From: Glandiceps talaboti
Taxonomy: Eukaryota; Hemichordata; Enteropneusta; Spengelidae
Direction of reading: 5' to 3'
DNA: 64,000 bases
NCBI RefSeq assembly: GCF_964340395.1
Contig: NC_135570.1
Coordinates: 890,001-954,000 of the forward strand
The position numbers and the translations under genes are program-made. The notes beneath the pieces are model-generated. The model worked only from the letters and a program-made list of their open reading frames with translations, was not told the DNA's origin and ran no database searches. Shown here one piece after another: positions 1-12,536 of the stretch. Numbering within the stretch: position 1 is the first letter of the stretch; each line of letters opens with the position of its first letter.

Positions 1-724
1 TGACCCATCCAAAGGATGCAGGTTTTCCCCTGGTACATTGGTTTCCTCCTGCTTCTTCAACACCAGGGCAGTATTCTTATCACAACCTTTCAACAAATTT
101 CTGAATATTAGTTTTGTCATTCCCTTTGCCATAATTACTGTGACCAGTCCTATTACTTGATTTCCTTGTTATTAGAGTTGACAACTTGGTCACACTATTT
201 TTGGAGTTTTGAAAATAACTTTTAACAGTTGGTCAGGAAAAGCTTGCAATCACAAGTCCTGGGGGATGTGATCCTGGAATTTCTTTTTAGGTTTGTTGAG
301 TACAGGAAATTCAATGTATCATCTTTCATTGTGACTATAGGATGATTGGTTATGTGATATCCTCTGTATTGTGTGACCTCCTGATTGTCAACTCATCCAA
401 TCCTTGGGGTGTCATTGAGATTGTGTTATCAATCAAGTATTCTAACTATGTATAACTGTCTCAGTCAACAAGGTAAGGTACAGTAACTAACAGCAGTGCT
501 GAGGAGTCTTCTTGTACTTTATGTGTTTCCTTGAATAAGGAAATGTTGATTAGAAGCACTGGGTTTTGATGCAAGTCAAAATGATACAAAGGAATTTCTT
601 GTGTGTCATGGTAAGGGATGGGGAACACCAAATTTTGGTGCATCACTAGAAATCGTTCAGTGGCATGTCAGAGTGGTTTAGAGACAACACTGGCACCGAG
701 CCCTCTTAATATTTGTATTGCTAC

Positions 725-1170
725 ATTGAGATTTGATGCCATGAACAGCACTAGACTAATGAGATATCTTGAGATTTGATGCCGTGAACAGCACTAGACT
801 AATGAGATATCTTGAGATTTGATGTCATGAACAGCACTAGACTAATGAGATATCTTGAGATTTGATGCCATGAACAGCACTAGACTAATGAGATATCTTG
901 AGATTTGATGCCATGAACAGCACTAGACTAATGAGATATCTTGAGATTTGATGCCATGAACAGCACTAGACTAATGAGATATCTTGAGATTTGATGCCAT
1001 GAACAGCACTAGACTAATGAGATATCTTGAGATTTGATGCCATGAACAGCACTAGACTAATGAGATATCTTGAGATTTGATGCCATGAACAGCACTAGAC
1101 TAATGAGATATCTTGAGATTCAATGCCATGAACAGCACTAGACTAATGAGATATCTTGAGATTCAATGCC
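725..1170. repeat. 43-bp minisatellite, about 10 copies
   Basis: A unit containing gatgccatgaacagcacta and agactaatgagatatc recurs every 43 bp with very few differences, so the array is young or homogenised. A single related sequence in inverted orientation lies in a USP39 intron near 29380-29425, which shows that the unit belongs to a dispersed family. Confidence 0.95.
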
Positions 1171-2177
1171 ACAGATAACACTACCCACAGACTTGCAGTG
1201 TTGCCTATCTAACTCGACATACTGGTGTGACATAGTGTTCTGGGAATGGTATTTTTAAGCCAGATAGCCAAGTATCTGGGCTAATACATGTCACATACAG
1301 TACAGTACACTGACACTCAGTGGGAGATCAACCACCAAAGTAAGCTGACAGAATATCACAAAAAACTCTAAATTATGTTCTTTACCCCCCCCCCCCACCC
1401 ATAAAAAATGTGCCAACTTGATTTCATCTTTTGATCAATTGTTCTTTGCATGTGTAATAATGTTGACTTCCATGTACCAACTTAGTTTATAAATACATAC
1501 ATGCATTTTGTATTGAATCTCAGAAGTAGAAAAACTTACTTGTAAAATTTTTTGAGTTCAAAATTACCCAGTCAATAACATCATCTATTTTATATTTTAC
1601 CTATTTTGTAATATTATTTTGTCTTTATTATCAGTATCTAGTCTTATTGTCATAAATCAGATGACTAATAACTGAATAAATAATTAAATTGAAATATGAA
1701 TTCCAGGTGTGCGTCTACATACACCTGTTATAATGAGATTGATGAGAAGACAATATTTTATTCACTGTATTACCTGTTTATCAAAATTGTTAACAGCTAA
1801 TTTGGCTAAAATAGGAAATATTAATTGGATTTTCAAATAGTTTGGCTAGATGCCATCGGTATTTATCTAATACTAATGAATTGAACCCTAGAGAATGTTT
1901 TCTTTGTCTCTCCCTGGATATATTTATATTCATGCTATTAGGAAGGGACTATGAGGACTGATTTCTTAATGATGTCGCTAAAGTAAAATGATGACTTCAT
2001 TGAATTCTTTGCGAGTAACATATGTCCCTATCAATGAACCATGTAGGAGTAGGAAGTGACTTAGTCAGTCCATGTGTATCTCGGTGAACTTTGACCTTAG
2101 TATTAAAACTCAAGTGTTATAAGTGTCTAGTGATATTCTTCCTGACTTCACAAGACTATTAGGAATAAATCTGCATT

Positions 2178-2178
<1 letters not shown>

Positions 2179-2216
<38 letters not shown>

Positions 2217-2230
2217 GTAATAATGATGAT
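2179..2230. repeat. AAT trinucleotide microsatellite
   Basis: An uninterrupted run of AAT/ATA repeats that decays into tag and gat variants at its right end. Read on the minus strand it produces a spurious polyleucine open frame. Confidence 0.95.
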
Positions 2231-2361
2231 CTATATTCACACTGGATAGTTCTTGAAGTATATGTCTCCCAAGAAGTCCAGTGAGGGCCACCCCTCATGG
2301 GTTCAGTGTTAATGCAGGAGGAAATTGGAGTATGGAGGGGGAACCTGCTTTGTTTGGTTGG

Positions 2362-2492
2362 GTCTGACTGAAACCCTGACCGCAGTGGTATGAGGCAAGT
2401 GGTTTAACCACTCGACCATCGACAACCTGCATGGGTTTGAACCCTGGCCACAGTGGTAAGAGGCAAGTCGTTTAACCATTCAGCCACCGACA
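2362..2492 (-). mobile_element. tRNA-derived SINE-like dimer
   Basis: On the minus strand two tandem tRNA-like heads are visible. The first has an A-box-like tggctgaatgg (2476-2486) and a good B box ggttcaaaccc (2433-2443). The second repeats the same body (tggtcgagtggttaaacc, then ttgcctcataccactg) with a degenerate B box. Pol III A and B boxes at tRNA spacing are the standard hallmark of tRNA-derived SINEs. Neither unit has a complete acceptor stem, so a functional tRNA gene is unlikely. Family assignment would need a repeat library. Confidence 0.6.
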
Positions 2493-3239
2493 ACCTTATT
2501 TTATAATGACCGTTGCTTGAAAACTGGTTGCTAATTGTCTCGCAGGACATCTGCTACAGTACTTAGTCTAGACATCCCCCCCCCCCCCCCCATACATCAT
2601 TCTAACAGTTTGGGGTTTACTCATTTGCATCAACAACTTTTGGTTCATGATTTCTCATTGGGCTAGACTGAGCTAAACTCATGAGAAAACACAAACATAT
2701 CAAAAAATTATTTCAGTTCAATTTCAAACTTTAATAATAATTTATTCTTGATATAAATATAATAATACAATCATATATTTTAATCATTATTTACTACTTT
2801 TCCCCGAATTCATCATGGCAAAAACAGAGGGGTGGCCAACACATAGAAAAGGGGTGACTCCACAAACAGAGGGGTGGCCCATGACACACCCCTTGAGGAG
2901 AACACTTCCCAGTGAGTGTGAAGCCATAGAGAGTTGAGACAGTTTATAGTGGAACCTACTTTACCAAGACAGACCTGTACTTTGATGATGTTTACATGCA
3001 TATGATGCATGGCTTACACATGGTCTTTGTTTGGGCTAGGGCTGAATGATACACAAAAAAACCAGCTTTGGAGAGAGAACAAAACCTGAATGTAGATCCT
3101 GTGGTCCATTATCACTAAGTGAAAGAGACAAAAGATCAGTTCACAATAGACATATTGAAAGTAAGGAATTGGAGTACATTGCTTGAAAATGTGGAAGGCA
3201 TTGAAATTCAGCATTATTCATCACATGTCAACACACAGT

Positions 3240-3356
3240 GTCGTAGAATGTTCCCTGCAACGTCCCTGAGTGATTCAACACACTGTCTTAGAATGTTCCC
3301 TGCAACGTCCCTGAGTGGTTACTGTCTTAGAATGTTCTCTGCAACGTCCCTGAGCA
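3240..3356. repeat. Three short tandem copies
   Basis: Three copies of a unit with tagaatgttccctgcaacg and tccctgag follow one another, separated by spacers of unequal length. They keep a short open frame on the plus strand that I regard as accidental. Confidence 0.85.
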
Positions 3357-3890
3357 GTGTATAAATATTTTGTGTACAGTGACTTGAGCCAAGCTGATGT
3401 GAATAACAACCATGAGGTACATATATGTGTCTTGTAATTTATAGATAAATCAAGGACTTGCAAATCAAATAGTTTTTGTATGGTGTGAAATTCTAGACAC
3501 AGTTTTACACTTTCATGTTTGTTGACTGAACAGTTTCTGAATGAAACTGAAAGGTTTACATTGCTGTAGTCATGCTGTTTGCATGGTCAAGTTTTTGTGG
3601 ATCGAGAAACCACAGCAATTTAAAAGAAAAGGTTGTGGTAATGTTTTATTTCCATACCTGGATACTATTACAGTATGTATATGTACATGTATTAACTATT
3701 TGACTCTAGTCCTTGATGTATACATTCACAAAGTAGTAATATGTATATTATTGCATAATACTGGTGTTTTGTATTGAATTGCAACAGAGCACTTTGTTTG
3801 GCAAGGACTTTCATGATAAATGTGTGTTGTCTTTCATGGTCACCTGTAGAAGACTATTCTTATACAGGCTTGTATAGGGGAACACTACTC

Positions 3891-4097
3891 CAGGAAATAG
3901 ACACATTTTCATAAACTATGGGTACTGGAGAGTCAGTTCATGATTTTACATCACAGACAATTCCCTGCGATTTCAGAAAAATCATCAAGTTCATATTGTA
4001 TTTTTGATGCTTCTCTGAAATCATAGATGATGTAACATCATAAAATGTAAAATGACTCTCCAGAACTTAAAGTTTATGAAAATGTGTCTATTTCCTG
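3891..4097. mobile_element. Foldback/MITE-like element, about 207 bp
   Basis: The two ends are inverted repeats: the left end caggaaatagacacatttt is mirrored at the right end by aaaatgtgtctatttcctg. The imperfect pairing continues inward for most of the element (gagagtcagtt..ttttac against its complement), leaving a small loop. There is no coding capacity. This is the structure of a non-autonomous foldback or MITE, but the target-site duplication is unclear. Confidence 0.75.
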
Positions 4098-4154
4098 CTC
4101 TTAAAATGAATATGATCCTTGGTTATTTATGTGGGCTTGTTATGAGATATAAAA

Positions 4155-4648
4155 TAGTACTAGAACAGTGTTACATCTATTAGATTTCTTATTGAAATGT
4201 TACATTTACTATTGAATCTAGTACTAAGTACTAGGACAGTGTTACATCTATTAGATTTCTTATTGAAATGTTACATTCACTATTGAATCTAGTACTAAGT
4301 ACTAGGACAGTGTTACATCTATTAGATTTCTTATTGAAATGTTACATTCACTATTGAATCTAGTACTAAGTACTAGAACAGTGTTACATCTATTAGATTT
4401 CTTATTGAAATGTTACATTCACTATTGAATCTAGTACTAAGTACTAGGACAGTGTTACATCTATTAGATTTCTTATTGAAATGTTACATTTACTATTGAA
4501 TCTAGTACTAAGTACTAGGACAGTGTTACATCTATTAGATTTCTTATTGAAATGTTACATTCACTATTGAATCTAGTACTAAGTACTAGGATAGTGTTAC
4601 ATCTAAGATTTCTTATTGAAATGTTACATTTGCTATTGAATCTGAAGC
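4155..4648. repeat. 71-bp minisatellite, 7 copies
   Basis: Units containing gtactaggacagtgttacat recur every 71 bp (4160, 4231, 4302, 4373, 4444, 4515, 4586). The last copy carries a small deletion. Each unit also contains a short internal inverted motif (ctagtactaagtactag). Confidence 0.95.
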
Positions 4649-7019
4649 ACACATTGAGGGCCATGGGACATGTACATCCTGAAACTAAATATTCATGTAA
4701 TTCTTATAATGCTAGTTTACTATGTTGATTTCACACTAGTGTAATAATTCTAGAGTAGTAGATTTTGAGGTGGAATTTTCTTCAGTTTTTAAGCTTTTTC
4801 ATTCCATCTTTTAACTGCAAAATAAACTCTACAATTCCTGCTAGGCAATTGTAAATAGACATCTGTGATGCAGATCTGCCTCACAAAGTTGGGTTGGTGA
4901 TACTTCCATTGGTGGGTTTTTCCCCTAATACATCCATGGTTTAGTATAGCCCAGAGAGTTGGCTTTCTGACTGAGTTACAATGACACAGTAAACTGTTGT
5001 GACAAAGAACGGCAGTGATATAGCAAACTGTTCTGATGAATGACATTTATTGTCAAGCCAAATAGCCAAGTCTCTCTAGACTTTACTTCTATAACTCTTT
5101 ATCTCTTGATTATTGTCAAATCATATTAGACTGTATTGTAGGGATTATAAACACAGTCATGTTGCACTGCTACAATTTCAGCCATGTCTAGAGTACTCAT
5201 CTATCCTTCAATACTGTCAAGGGCATTGTTGATGATAGGTAAGGTCATGATTAAACAACCAATGAGTTCCTCTGAGACAAAACTCTCATGACAGCATAGA
5301 CATGGGATGTCATCATTTGGGCCTAATGTTTAGTCTAGTCAAAATCCAATCAAATTATTCTGCTAAACTAAACATTGCTGGAATATTTTTATATTGTGGA
5401 TATTTTGCAAGAAGGGATGCGACCTTGGTCATGCAGGGTAGTCATGGATACGTGATCTGTGATGCACTTCGTATCTCTTAATAGGAAGTCAGAAATAACT
5501 CTTTTGATAAAGAAAGATTTCTTCTATAAAATAATTACCTAATGAGAAGGACCCTGTATGGTTATTGATAATAAGTACATATATACATGTGTTTTGCTGT
5601 CATTGTCTTAAAGTTGTACATGTATGTTGTCAGCCACACATAAAAAGGGAATTTGATATCTTTTTCACATCACTGCCTCAGGGTCCCTAGGGTAATTGAT
5701 CGAAGATTTAGGTCATGTTGTGTTCAGAGAGGACTAGAAGTAGAAATTGAGTTGTGCTTTACCCATAGTGCAACACAATGGCTTGTAAATCAACAGCCTG
5801 GGGTCGTAGGTCAAGCTTAGTGTTTTGTTTTGTGACTTTCATTGGGGACATTAAAATGTGGAGAGATGCACAGATGATACAGTAAGTAAATTGTTTATGA
5901 TGTACGACAGGTTTTACCCAGTGAAGCTGAAATTATAAAATTGTGCAAGACGTTCTGAGATGTACAAGAATAACATGTTGAGTATGATATACAAACTGAT
6001 GCCTGCATACTGATTTCTTCATCTATGGAATATGATATTGTATGTTATTTTTATATTTAGAGAAAGGGAGATTGTTGTAAATATTTGATATATAGCTGTC
6101 TTTGGTAGATCATGATTGTGAGTAAGGGAATGGTGTAAAAGTCTCCAAAGAGGAAACAAATTTGATCTACACGACTACATATAAATATGCCAGACTACAT
6201 GTACTACTAGTAGCACGCTTTGAGATTCTACACATGATCTATCATTGTTCAATACACTAGTTACTTCCATATGGTGGACTTCACAACTCATAAATGCTGC
6301 ATACCTACACATAGCAGTTTACAAAAGCAATAAGCATTCCTTGATATCCTGCCTTCATTTTCATGATCTTTCCCACCAAAATTCTACGAACAAAAATTTT
6401 CCTTTTTTCATAACTTTTTGGAGCATATTGACTTGGTCTTAAACTGAAATAAGAAATATAATCTCCATATATGAAGTGATTCCAAAAATTTTGTTTAAGA
6501 AATGATGTTTTGCTTGGAAACAAGTTTTTAAAAAATTTTGACAAATTTTTGACAAATGTCAGATATAGTGCTGTATAGAGACAACTTTAGATTATAGACA
6601 TATCATAATCTGCTGTAAATTAGGACAAAATTGTTGACTTTCCACCTACTTTTTTTGACATCACAGATGATGATTTCAAAAAATGAAGGAAAACAGCGTT
6701 TATATAGAATGGTTGACTTTTATACTTCAATGTGTACAGATTGTATACAGCTGTTGTTTAGCTTTCACCAAGAGGTCAATCCCTAATATGTTAAGTAGTG
6801 GAAGTAATCTCATCAATTTACAGACTATGTGAATAGCACAATAGTAAGAACCCTTTTAGTTACCAAGGAGATGTGTTTTGTTTGTCTGTGGATGAGTAAC
6901 ATATGTACATATGGTATGACTAGCTCAGAGTAGATTCTATTCCATTGTAGCATATTACTTGTACCATGGCATTGGTATAGCCATATTTAGGTATAGATGA
7001 TATGATAGTGTGTGTATTT

Positions 7020-7265
7020 ATGTGTGTGTATGTATATATGTATATGTATATGTGTACCAACCTTGACAATCCCAATTTAGTTGTCTGAAGATCGCTTGAA
7101 GTGTGAAACTCTGAGTAACGACTTATTACATCCTTATTCTTTTGAATTAAGTATATATACATGTATATATATATATGTATATCACAGTATATCACTGTTC
7201 ACAGTGGCATACAAATACATACACAAATATATACATTCATACATATGTATATATATACACACAGA
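7020..7265. repeat. TA/TATG-rich simple sequence
   Basis: Alternating tatatg, tatata and tacaca blocks occur on both sides of a short unique stretch (about 7070-7145). Open frames here are rich in Tyr and Ile only because of the repeat. Confidence 0.8.
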
Positions 7266-7627
7266 TCTGATGCATATCTCTATGATAAATGACTTGCAGT
7301 AACTTTCATTTACTGATGGATGCTATGGGGTAGAAAATACATCTATCTTTAGTACAGTGCCTACGATATCTATCTAGTTACACAAAAAGACTACCTGACA
7401 TTCAGATAATCTCCTACCCTGACATTTCATTTTCCGGTTCCACAAGATTACTTGGACATAAAATGTCAATTACAGTCCAGGGATCGCAATTATTTGAAAA
7501 AATCCATTTCCTGATAGAAGGTATTCCTAACTGTAATTAGGAAAATGACAGCAATTTATGTTTCAATTGGCTCCGATTAAAAGGTTAATATATACTCCGT
7601 TTCTTGAATATCAAAGTACATGTTTAT

Positions 7628-7870
7628 TGTAAACCTGGACATTTTTGCTATTAAGGTCAAAAGACTTATTTTCACTTATTTCACTAGACATAAAACCGTA
7701 AAATTAAGTAGTAACTAAAATACATCCTTGCTCGTACATATATGTAAACACAATGTATCAGTTAAGTCTTTGACATCCAGCTGAAAACTGCAAAAAAACA
7801 TAAAATTTTTGAATGGTGAAAATATCTCTGTTTAGAGTATTGTGTGAGTTCTACTTTACTACTGTACATA
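7628..7870. repeat. Dispersed repeat, copy 1
   Basis: This stretch is similar in order and content to 9697-9925. Shared blocks include tgtaaacctg.acattttt, tatttcact.gataa, agtagt.actaaaat, and a later agtctttgaca/gaacaagctgaaga segment. The two copies are in the same orientation and clearly diverged, which suggests an old interspersed element of unknown type. Confidence 0.55.
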
Positions 7871-8079
7871 GGGATTGAATGTTAGGTATTCTGTTGAATC
7901 CAGATAGCTGATCTGAAGGCACTAACATCCATAGTGAGGGTTTAACTGTAATACAAATAATTCTGGTTTCTTTCCAAGTGAGTAAGGACATTGACTAGAC
8001 GTGATGTGTGAAGATAAATGTTGTGTAAATCATAATATGGATTTTATTGGAATTAGACTAAAATTGACTTAGTCCAGAG

Positions 8080-8378
8080 ACCTGCCCACATGTATCTGAC
8101 TGGACATGCTGGTACAGCACATGTATTCTGGTGTACAACATTTACAAGCCCATAGACATAATATGTCCACATCATGTGACAAGTATCTGACTTGACATGC
8201 TGGTATTCTGGTGTACAACATTTACAAGCCCATAGACATATGTCCACATCATGTGACAAGTATCTGACTTGACATGCTGGTATTCTGGTGTACAACATTT
8301 ACAAGCCCATAGACATAATATGTCCACATCAAGTGACTTGACATGCTGGTATTCTGGTGTACAACATTTACAAGCCAA
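8080..8378. repeat. About 70-78-bp tandem repeat, 4 copies
   Basis: A unit with ctggtattctggtgtacaac and atttacaagcccatagac occurs four times with slightly different lengths owing to small indels. Frames that stay open on the minus strand are repeat artefacts. Confidence 0.9.
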
Positions 8379-8609
8379 ATACTCATACTGAGATAACCAT
8401 GGCTCTTGACTTACATACAGTTTTTAGTTGTTAGAGTCATTGACAAAATTTGAGAGCATCTTTTTAAAATCACACCGTAATCGAGGAACTACATTTTCTT
8501 ATATAACGCCTGTAGGCAATATAAGTGTCACCTGCCAGGGAAGTTAGTATCCTGGATGTCCAACTTCCTATCAGCATTAATTGACAAGATACAATGTAAC
8601 ATGTAATGT

Positions 8610-8948
8610 ATTGTAGCCCAGAGACTTGGCAATCTGAATTGAAAATATTGTAGCCCCAAGACTTGGCAATCTGAATTGAAAATATTGTAGCCCAGAGACT
8701 TGGCAATCTGAATTGAAAATATTGTAGCCCCGAGACTTGGCAATCTGAATTGAAAATATTGTAGCCCCGAGACTTGGCAATCTGAATTGAAAATATTGTA
8801 GCCCCGAGACTTGGCAATCTGAATTGAAAATATTGTAGCCCCGAGACTTGGCAATCTGACTTGAAAATATTGTAGCCCCGAGACTTGGCAATCTGACTTG
8901 AAAATATTGTAGCCCCGAGACTTGGCAATCTGACTTGAAAATATTGTT
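8610..8948. repeat. 37-bp minisatellite, 9 copies
   Basis: The unit tgtagccccgagacttggca followed by atctgaattgaaaatat recurs exactly every 37 bp from 8612. Because 37 is not a multiple of three, all three minus-strand frames read through in turn and give repetitive open frames of up to 182 codons that are not genes. Confidence 0.95.
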
Positions 8949-9696
8949 TGTAGAGCAGTTTTAAGCCAATATGATGAGTCAAATAGCCCTGACCCTCAGC
9001 TATATAAAACAATCCCAAATCCTTACAATAGATGTTTGGACATATAAAGGTTATTTTTGCCAGTGATGTTGTGTATCATGCAGCCTTTCACTTGTGAAAA
9101 TACATTAGAAATTGGATATACATGTATAGCATCAAGAGTTAAAAAAGTGGATTTTATCACCTTAGATCAGATTGACACCCAAATATTTTATAATCCAAGT
9201 TATCCAAAATGTCACAACAGTGTTGAACCATATATCACTATATGTTTGTATATTTTGTATCATATAGTGAAAGTTATTGAGATATAACTAGAATATAGAA
9301 AATTACTCAGAGTAAGTGCACATTTTTTTGGCACATTTTTAGAACTCTGAAGAAGGGAAAATAAGTTTACCATAAAATGTAACCCTTGCAACAGAAATGG
9401 AGAAATATAATTTATTTCAAAATTGAACCTTGGTAGTTTTAATTTCAAATGACTTTGAGAGTGTGAAGTTGAAATTCATGTGATTGATCTATATTGCAGG
9501 CTTCATTTTAGAATTGTGTGGATATTGACAAAGGTTAAATCTGGTTTCATATTTAGTCGTATAGTTGATACGCCAATAAGGAAATGGATTGGCACCTTCT
9601 AAGAACAGCTGTTATATAGATAGAATGGCTTGATTTATAACGTGTCATTGTAATATCAAAACACAGCACATAGGAATATTGTGAGGCAATATTATT

Positions 9697-9925
9697 ACTG
9701 TAAACCTGCACATTTTTACTAGAGACGTATTTTTGCCTATTTCACTGGATAACAAAAAAACACAAAAATAAAAAGTAGTGACTAAAATGCTTTCTTGTAC
9801 ATGAACAAAATTCATGTACATTTTGTACTAGTCCAGTAATTAGTAAAATTAGTCTTTGAGAACAAGCTGAAGACGTTAAAATTGCAAAATTTTCTAGTGG
9901 TTAAAATGTCTTGGTTTACTGTCAG
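9697..9925. repeat. Dispersed repeat, copy 2
   Basis: Diverged direct copy of 7628-7870, with the same succession of blocks. It carries an extra short inverted segment around the two catgtaca motifs at 9797-9822. Confidence 0.5.
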
Positions 9926-11408
9926 ACCACTAAGAGAATTCTTTTAGTAGTCTGAGGTTTACTCTATTTGATTCTTGTGTTTCTTATCTCAAATACATGT
10001 AGTGCTTCTTTTGTGACACCAAAAGATGAAAAACACACATTTTTTCCAAACCAAAACTTTCACCTGGAAATAATGACTCCTGAAACATGATGGCAATAAA
10101 ATGATATTCATCAAGATAGAAATTAAATTTTTTTTTCATTTTCAAACAAATAATTGATCGCCATGGTTACATGGAGGAACAGAAATTAAGTATGTTGTCC
10201 TATGTCTTATACAGCTGTATTTGAACACAATGTGTAGACTTGTTCAGCATGTTTTATTTATTACGTTGCTTTTCTTTTATGAATTTTATAGTTTGTGTGG
10301 TGACATCAAGACTGGCTGCTACTACATGTTCATCATCTACAAATAGGAACATTATGTTGTGATTTAGACTGAGATTATTTCCACAGATAGACAATGTTTT
10401 TTCCAAAATTTTTTGAGTGAATGAATATTAGAAACATATAAATATATCGTTTTAGTGTTTTTTAGGCAAATTATTCGTAAATCTGTAATATTTTTTTGAA
10501 AGTGTTGTAGACTATGAGTGTTATTCTGTTAGTGTCTGTATTTTACATCTACATCGATATGTAAGACTCCGTGACTGCATCCATCATAAAACTGCTGGCT
10601 GTCTTTGTGGTGCTTTGAAAGATGCAGCATCGTTATTTTTACATTAAGTCAGTGGAAAATGTGCTTTGGTTCAAGAGAAAGTTAAGACTAGAACATTGAT
10701 GTTTGTTCTTATATAATAAAATAACACAATAGTCCTGTCCTCAAGTGGAATTTGGAATCTGTTAAAAATTGAATTAAGGTCAGTTCTTCTGTTCCCACAT
10801 GCACTAAAAATGGTTTTTAGCCATTTATGTTGAATCAGTTCGAAATCACCTCAAGGGGTGGGATAGTTTCAAACCAATACAATACAAAAAAGCAAAAGTG
10901 AATTGATGGAAAATCCATTTCTCAGTTTTTTCAGTGGAAAGAAGTCGATTTTGAAGCAATTTAACAGAATCAATTAAATTTGAATCAGTTGCAAATCAAA
11001 TCAGATAGGAACAGGGCTAATACATATATTTGTAATCAATCTGTGTCTCACAGATGTCTTAGAGAATTAACATAAAAAATTGTAAGTTCTATATTGATTT
11101 CATGATTCAAGAAAAAAAAAATAAGTTGAAGGAATGTACAGAACTGTCCTATAATTGCATACATGCACAGGAATACCTTTTCCATTCAATTTGTGCAATA
11201 AAATTAACATCCAATAGTTGTATGGCCTACTATGTTTACATGAAATGCCAGGGGAACTGGAAATTTGTTTGTGGATATGAACTATTAAGTAAAGAGGTCC
11301 TACAACTGTTCTTATCAAATGATGAATTGTAGTATACCTCAGAGTCCACTTCACTGTCTAAGTGAGAACCCCTATAAATCTCTGTACTTCCAACATGTTG
11401 TGCCAAGA

Positions 11409-11568
11409 GTTATTAGTCCAATTCAGTTGTTTACTTTCCCTGTTTGTAACAGGTTACGTTCGTTCACGGTCTGGTGTCTGCAGTTGTATTAATCCAATTC
11501 AGTTGTTTACTTTCCCTGTTTGTAACAGGTTCCTGTTCCTCAATTTGTCAATGCTTCATTGTCGACAG
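11409..11568. repeat. Direct duplication of about 78 bp
   Basis: The segment tccaattcagttgtttactt followed by tccctgtttgtaacaggtt occurs twice about 78 bp apart with almost no change, so the duplication is recent. It produces a short open frame on the plus strand that I do not consider coding. Confidence 0.85.
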
Positions 11569-11896
11569 TTGTAAGTGTTAAATGTTACAAAGTGATATAT
11601 ATAATAAAGCATCCCCTAGCTGCTATAAAACTGTCACTTTAGTTTTGTGATTGATACTTGTATTACAGCTTATCATAAAATAACAACTTCTGTGCAGCTT
11701 GGATTTGAAATGTGATCCAAACACTACTGCTGCTAAAGTAATTAATACGTGTAGTTTAATTTAGAGTATAAATATCACTTTGATACTGATCTATGAACAT
11801 GTAAGAACATATTTATAGGTACTGGGATTTTATTCAACTCCCAAAAGTCATCAAGTTATGATATCATTGACAGTACTTAACATAAACATGATAAAT

Positions 11897-12536
11897 TGTC
11901 TGTTTGCTGCACTGTTGAGACACATCGTTAGCTGGTCATACCTCCTAGCCCTATAGTCTGTTTGCTGCACTGTTGAGATACACTGTTAGCTGGTCATACC
12001 TCCTAGCCCTATAGTCTGTTTGCTGCACTGTTGAGACACAACGGTTAGCTGGTCATACCTCCTAGCCCTATAGTCTGTTTGCTGCACTGTTGAGATATAT
12101 CATTAGCTGGTCATACCTCCTAGTCCTATAGTCTGTTTACTGCACTGTTGAGATACATTGTTAGCTGGTCATACCTCCTAGCCCTATAGTCTGTTTGCTG
12201 CACTGTTGAGACACATCGTTAGCTGGTCATACCTCCTAGCCCTATAGTCTGTTTGCTGCACTGTTGAGACACATCGTTAGCTGGTCATACCTCCTAGCCC
12301 TATAGTCTGTTTGCTGCACTGTTGAGATACATTGTTAGCTGGTCATACCTCCTAGCCCTATAGTCTGTTTGCTGCACTGTTGAGACACATTGTTAGCTGG
12401 TCATACCTCCTAGCCCTATAGTCTGTTTGCTGCACTATTGAGACACATCGTTAGCTGGTCATACCTCCTAGCCCTATAGTCTGTTTACTGCACTGTTGAG
12501 ATACATTGTTAGCTGGTCATACCTCCTAGCCATGGT
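11897..12536. repeat. 58-bp minisatellite, 11 copies
   Basis: Units of gtctgtttgctgcactgttg, agacacatcgttagctgg and tcatacctcctagcccta follow each other every 58 bp. A few positions vary between copies (acacatcg, atacattg), so the copies fall into two intermixed subtypes. Confidence 0.95.

Noticed and set aside
725-1170. CRISPR-like regular repeat array
   Set aside because: Units are contiguous without unique spacers, and the genome is clearly an intron-bearing eukaryote, so this and the other arrays are minisatellites.
2430-2492. Functional tRNA gene on the minus strand
   Set aside because: A and B boxes are present, but acceptor and anticodon stems do not close and the unit is duplicated with decay; SINE-like origin is more likely.
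4789-5046. 85-codon minus-strand ORF as a possible gene
   Set aside because: No recognisable motif, no splice context and no neighbouring exon; its length is within chance expectation for 14 kb of non-coding DNA.
8470-9018. 182-codon minus-strand open frame with repeated residues
   Set aside because: It is produced by the 37-bp minisatellite reading through all frames; codon content simply repeats and there is no family similarity.
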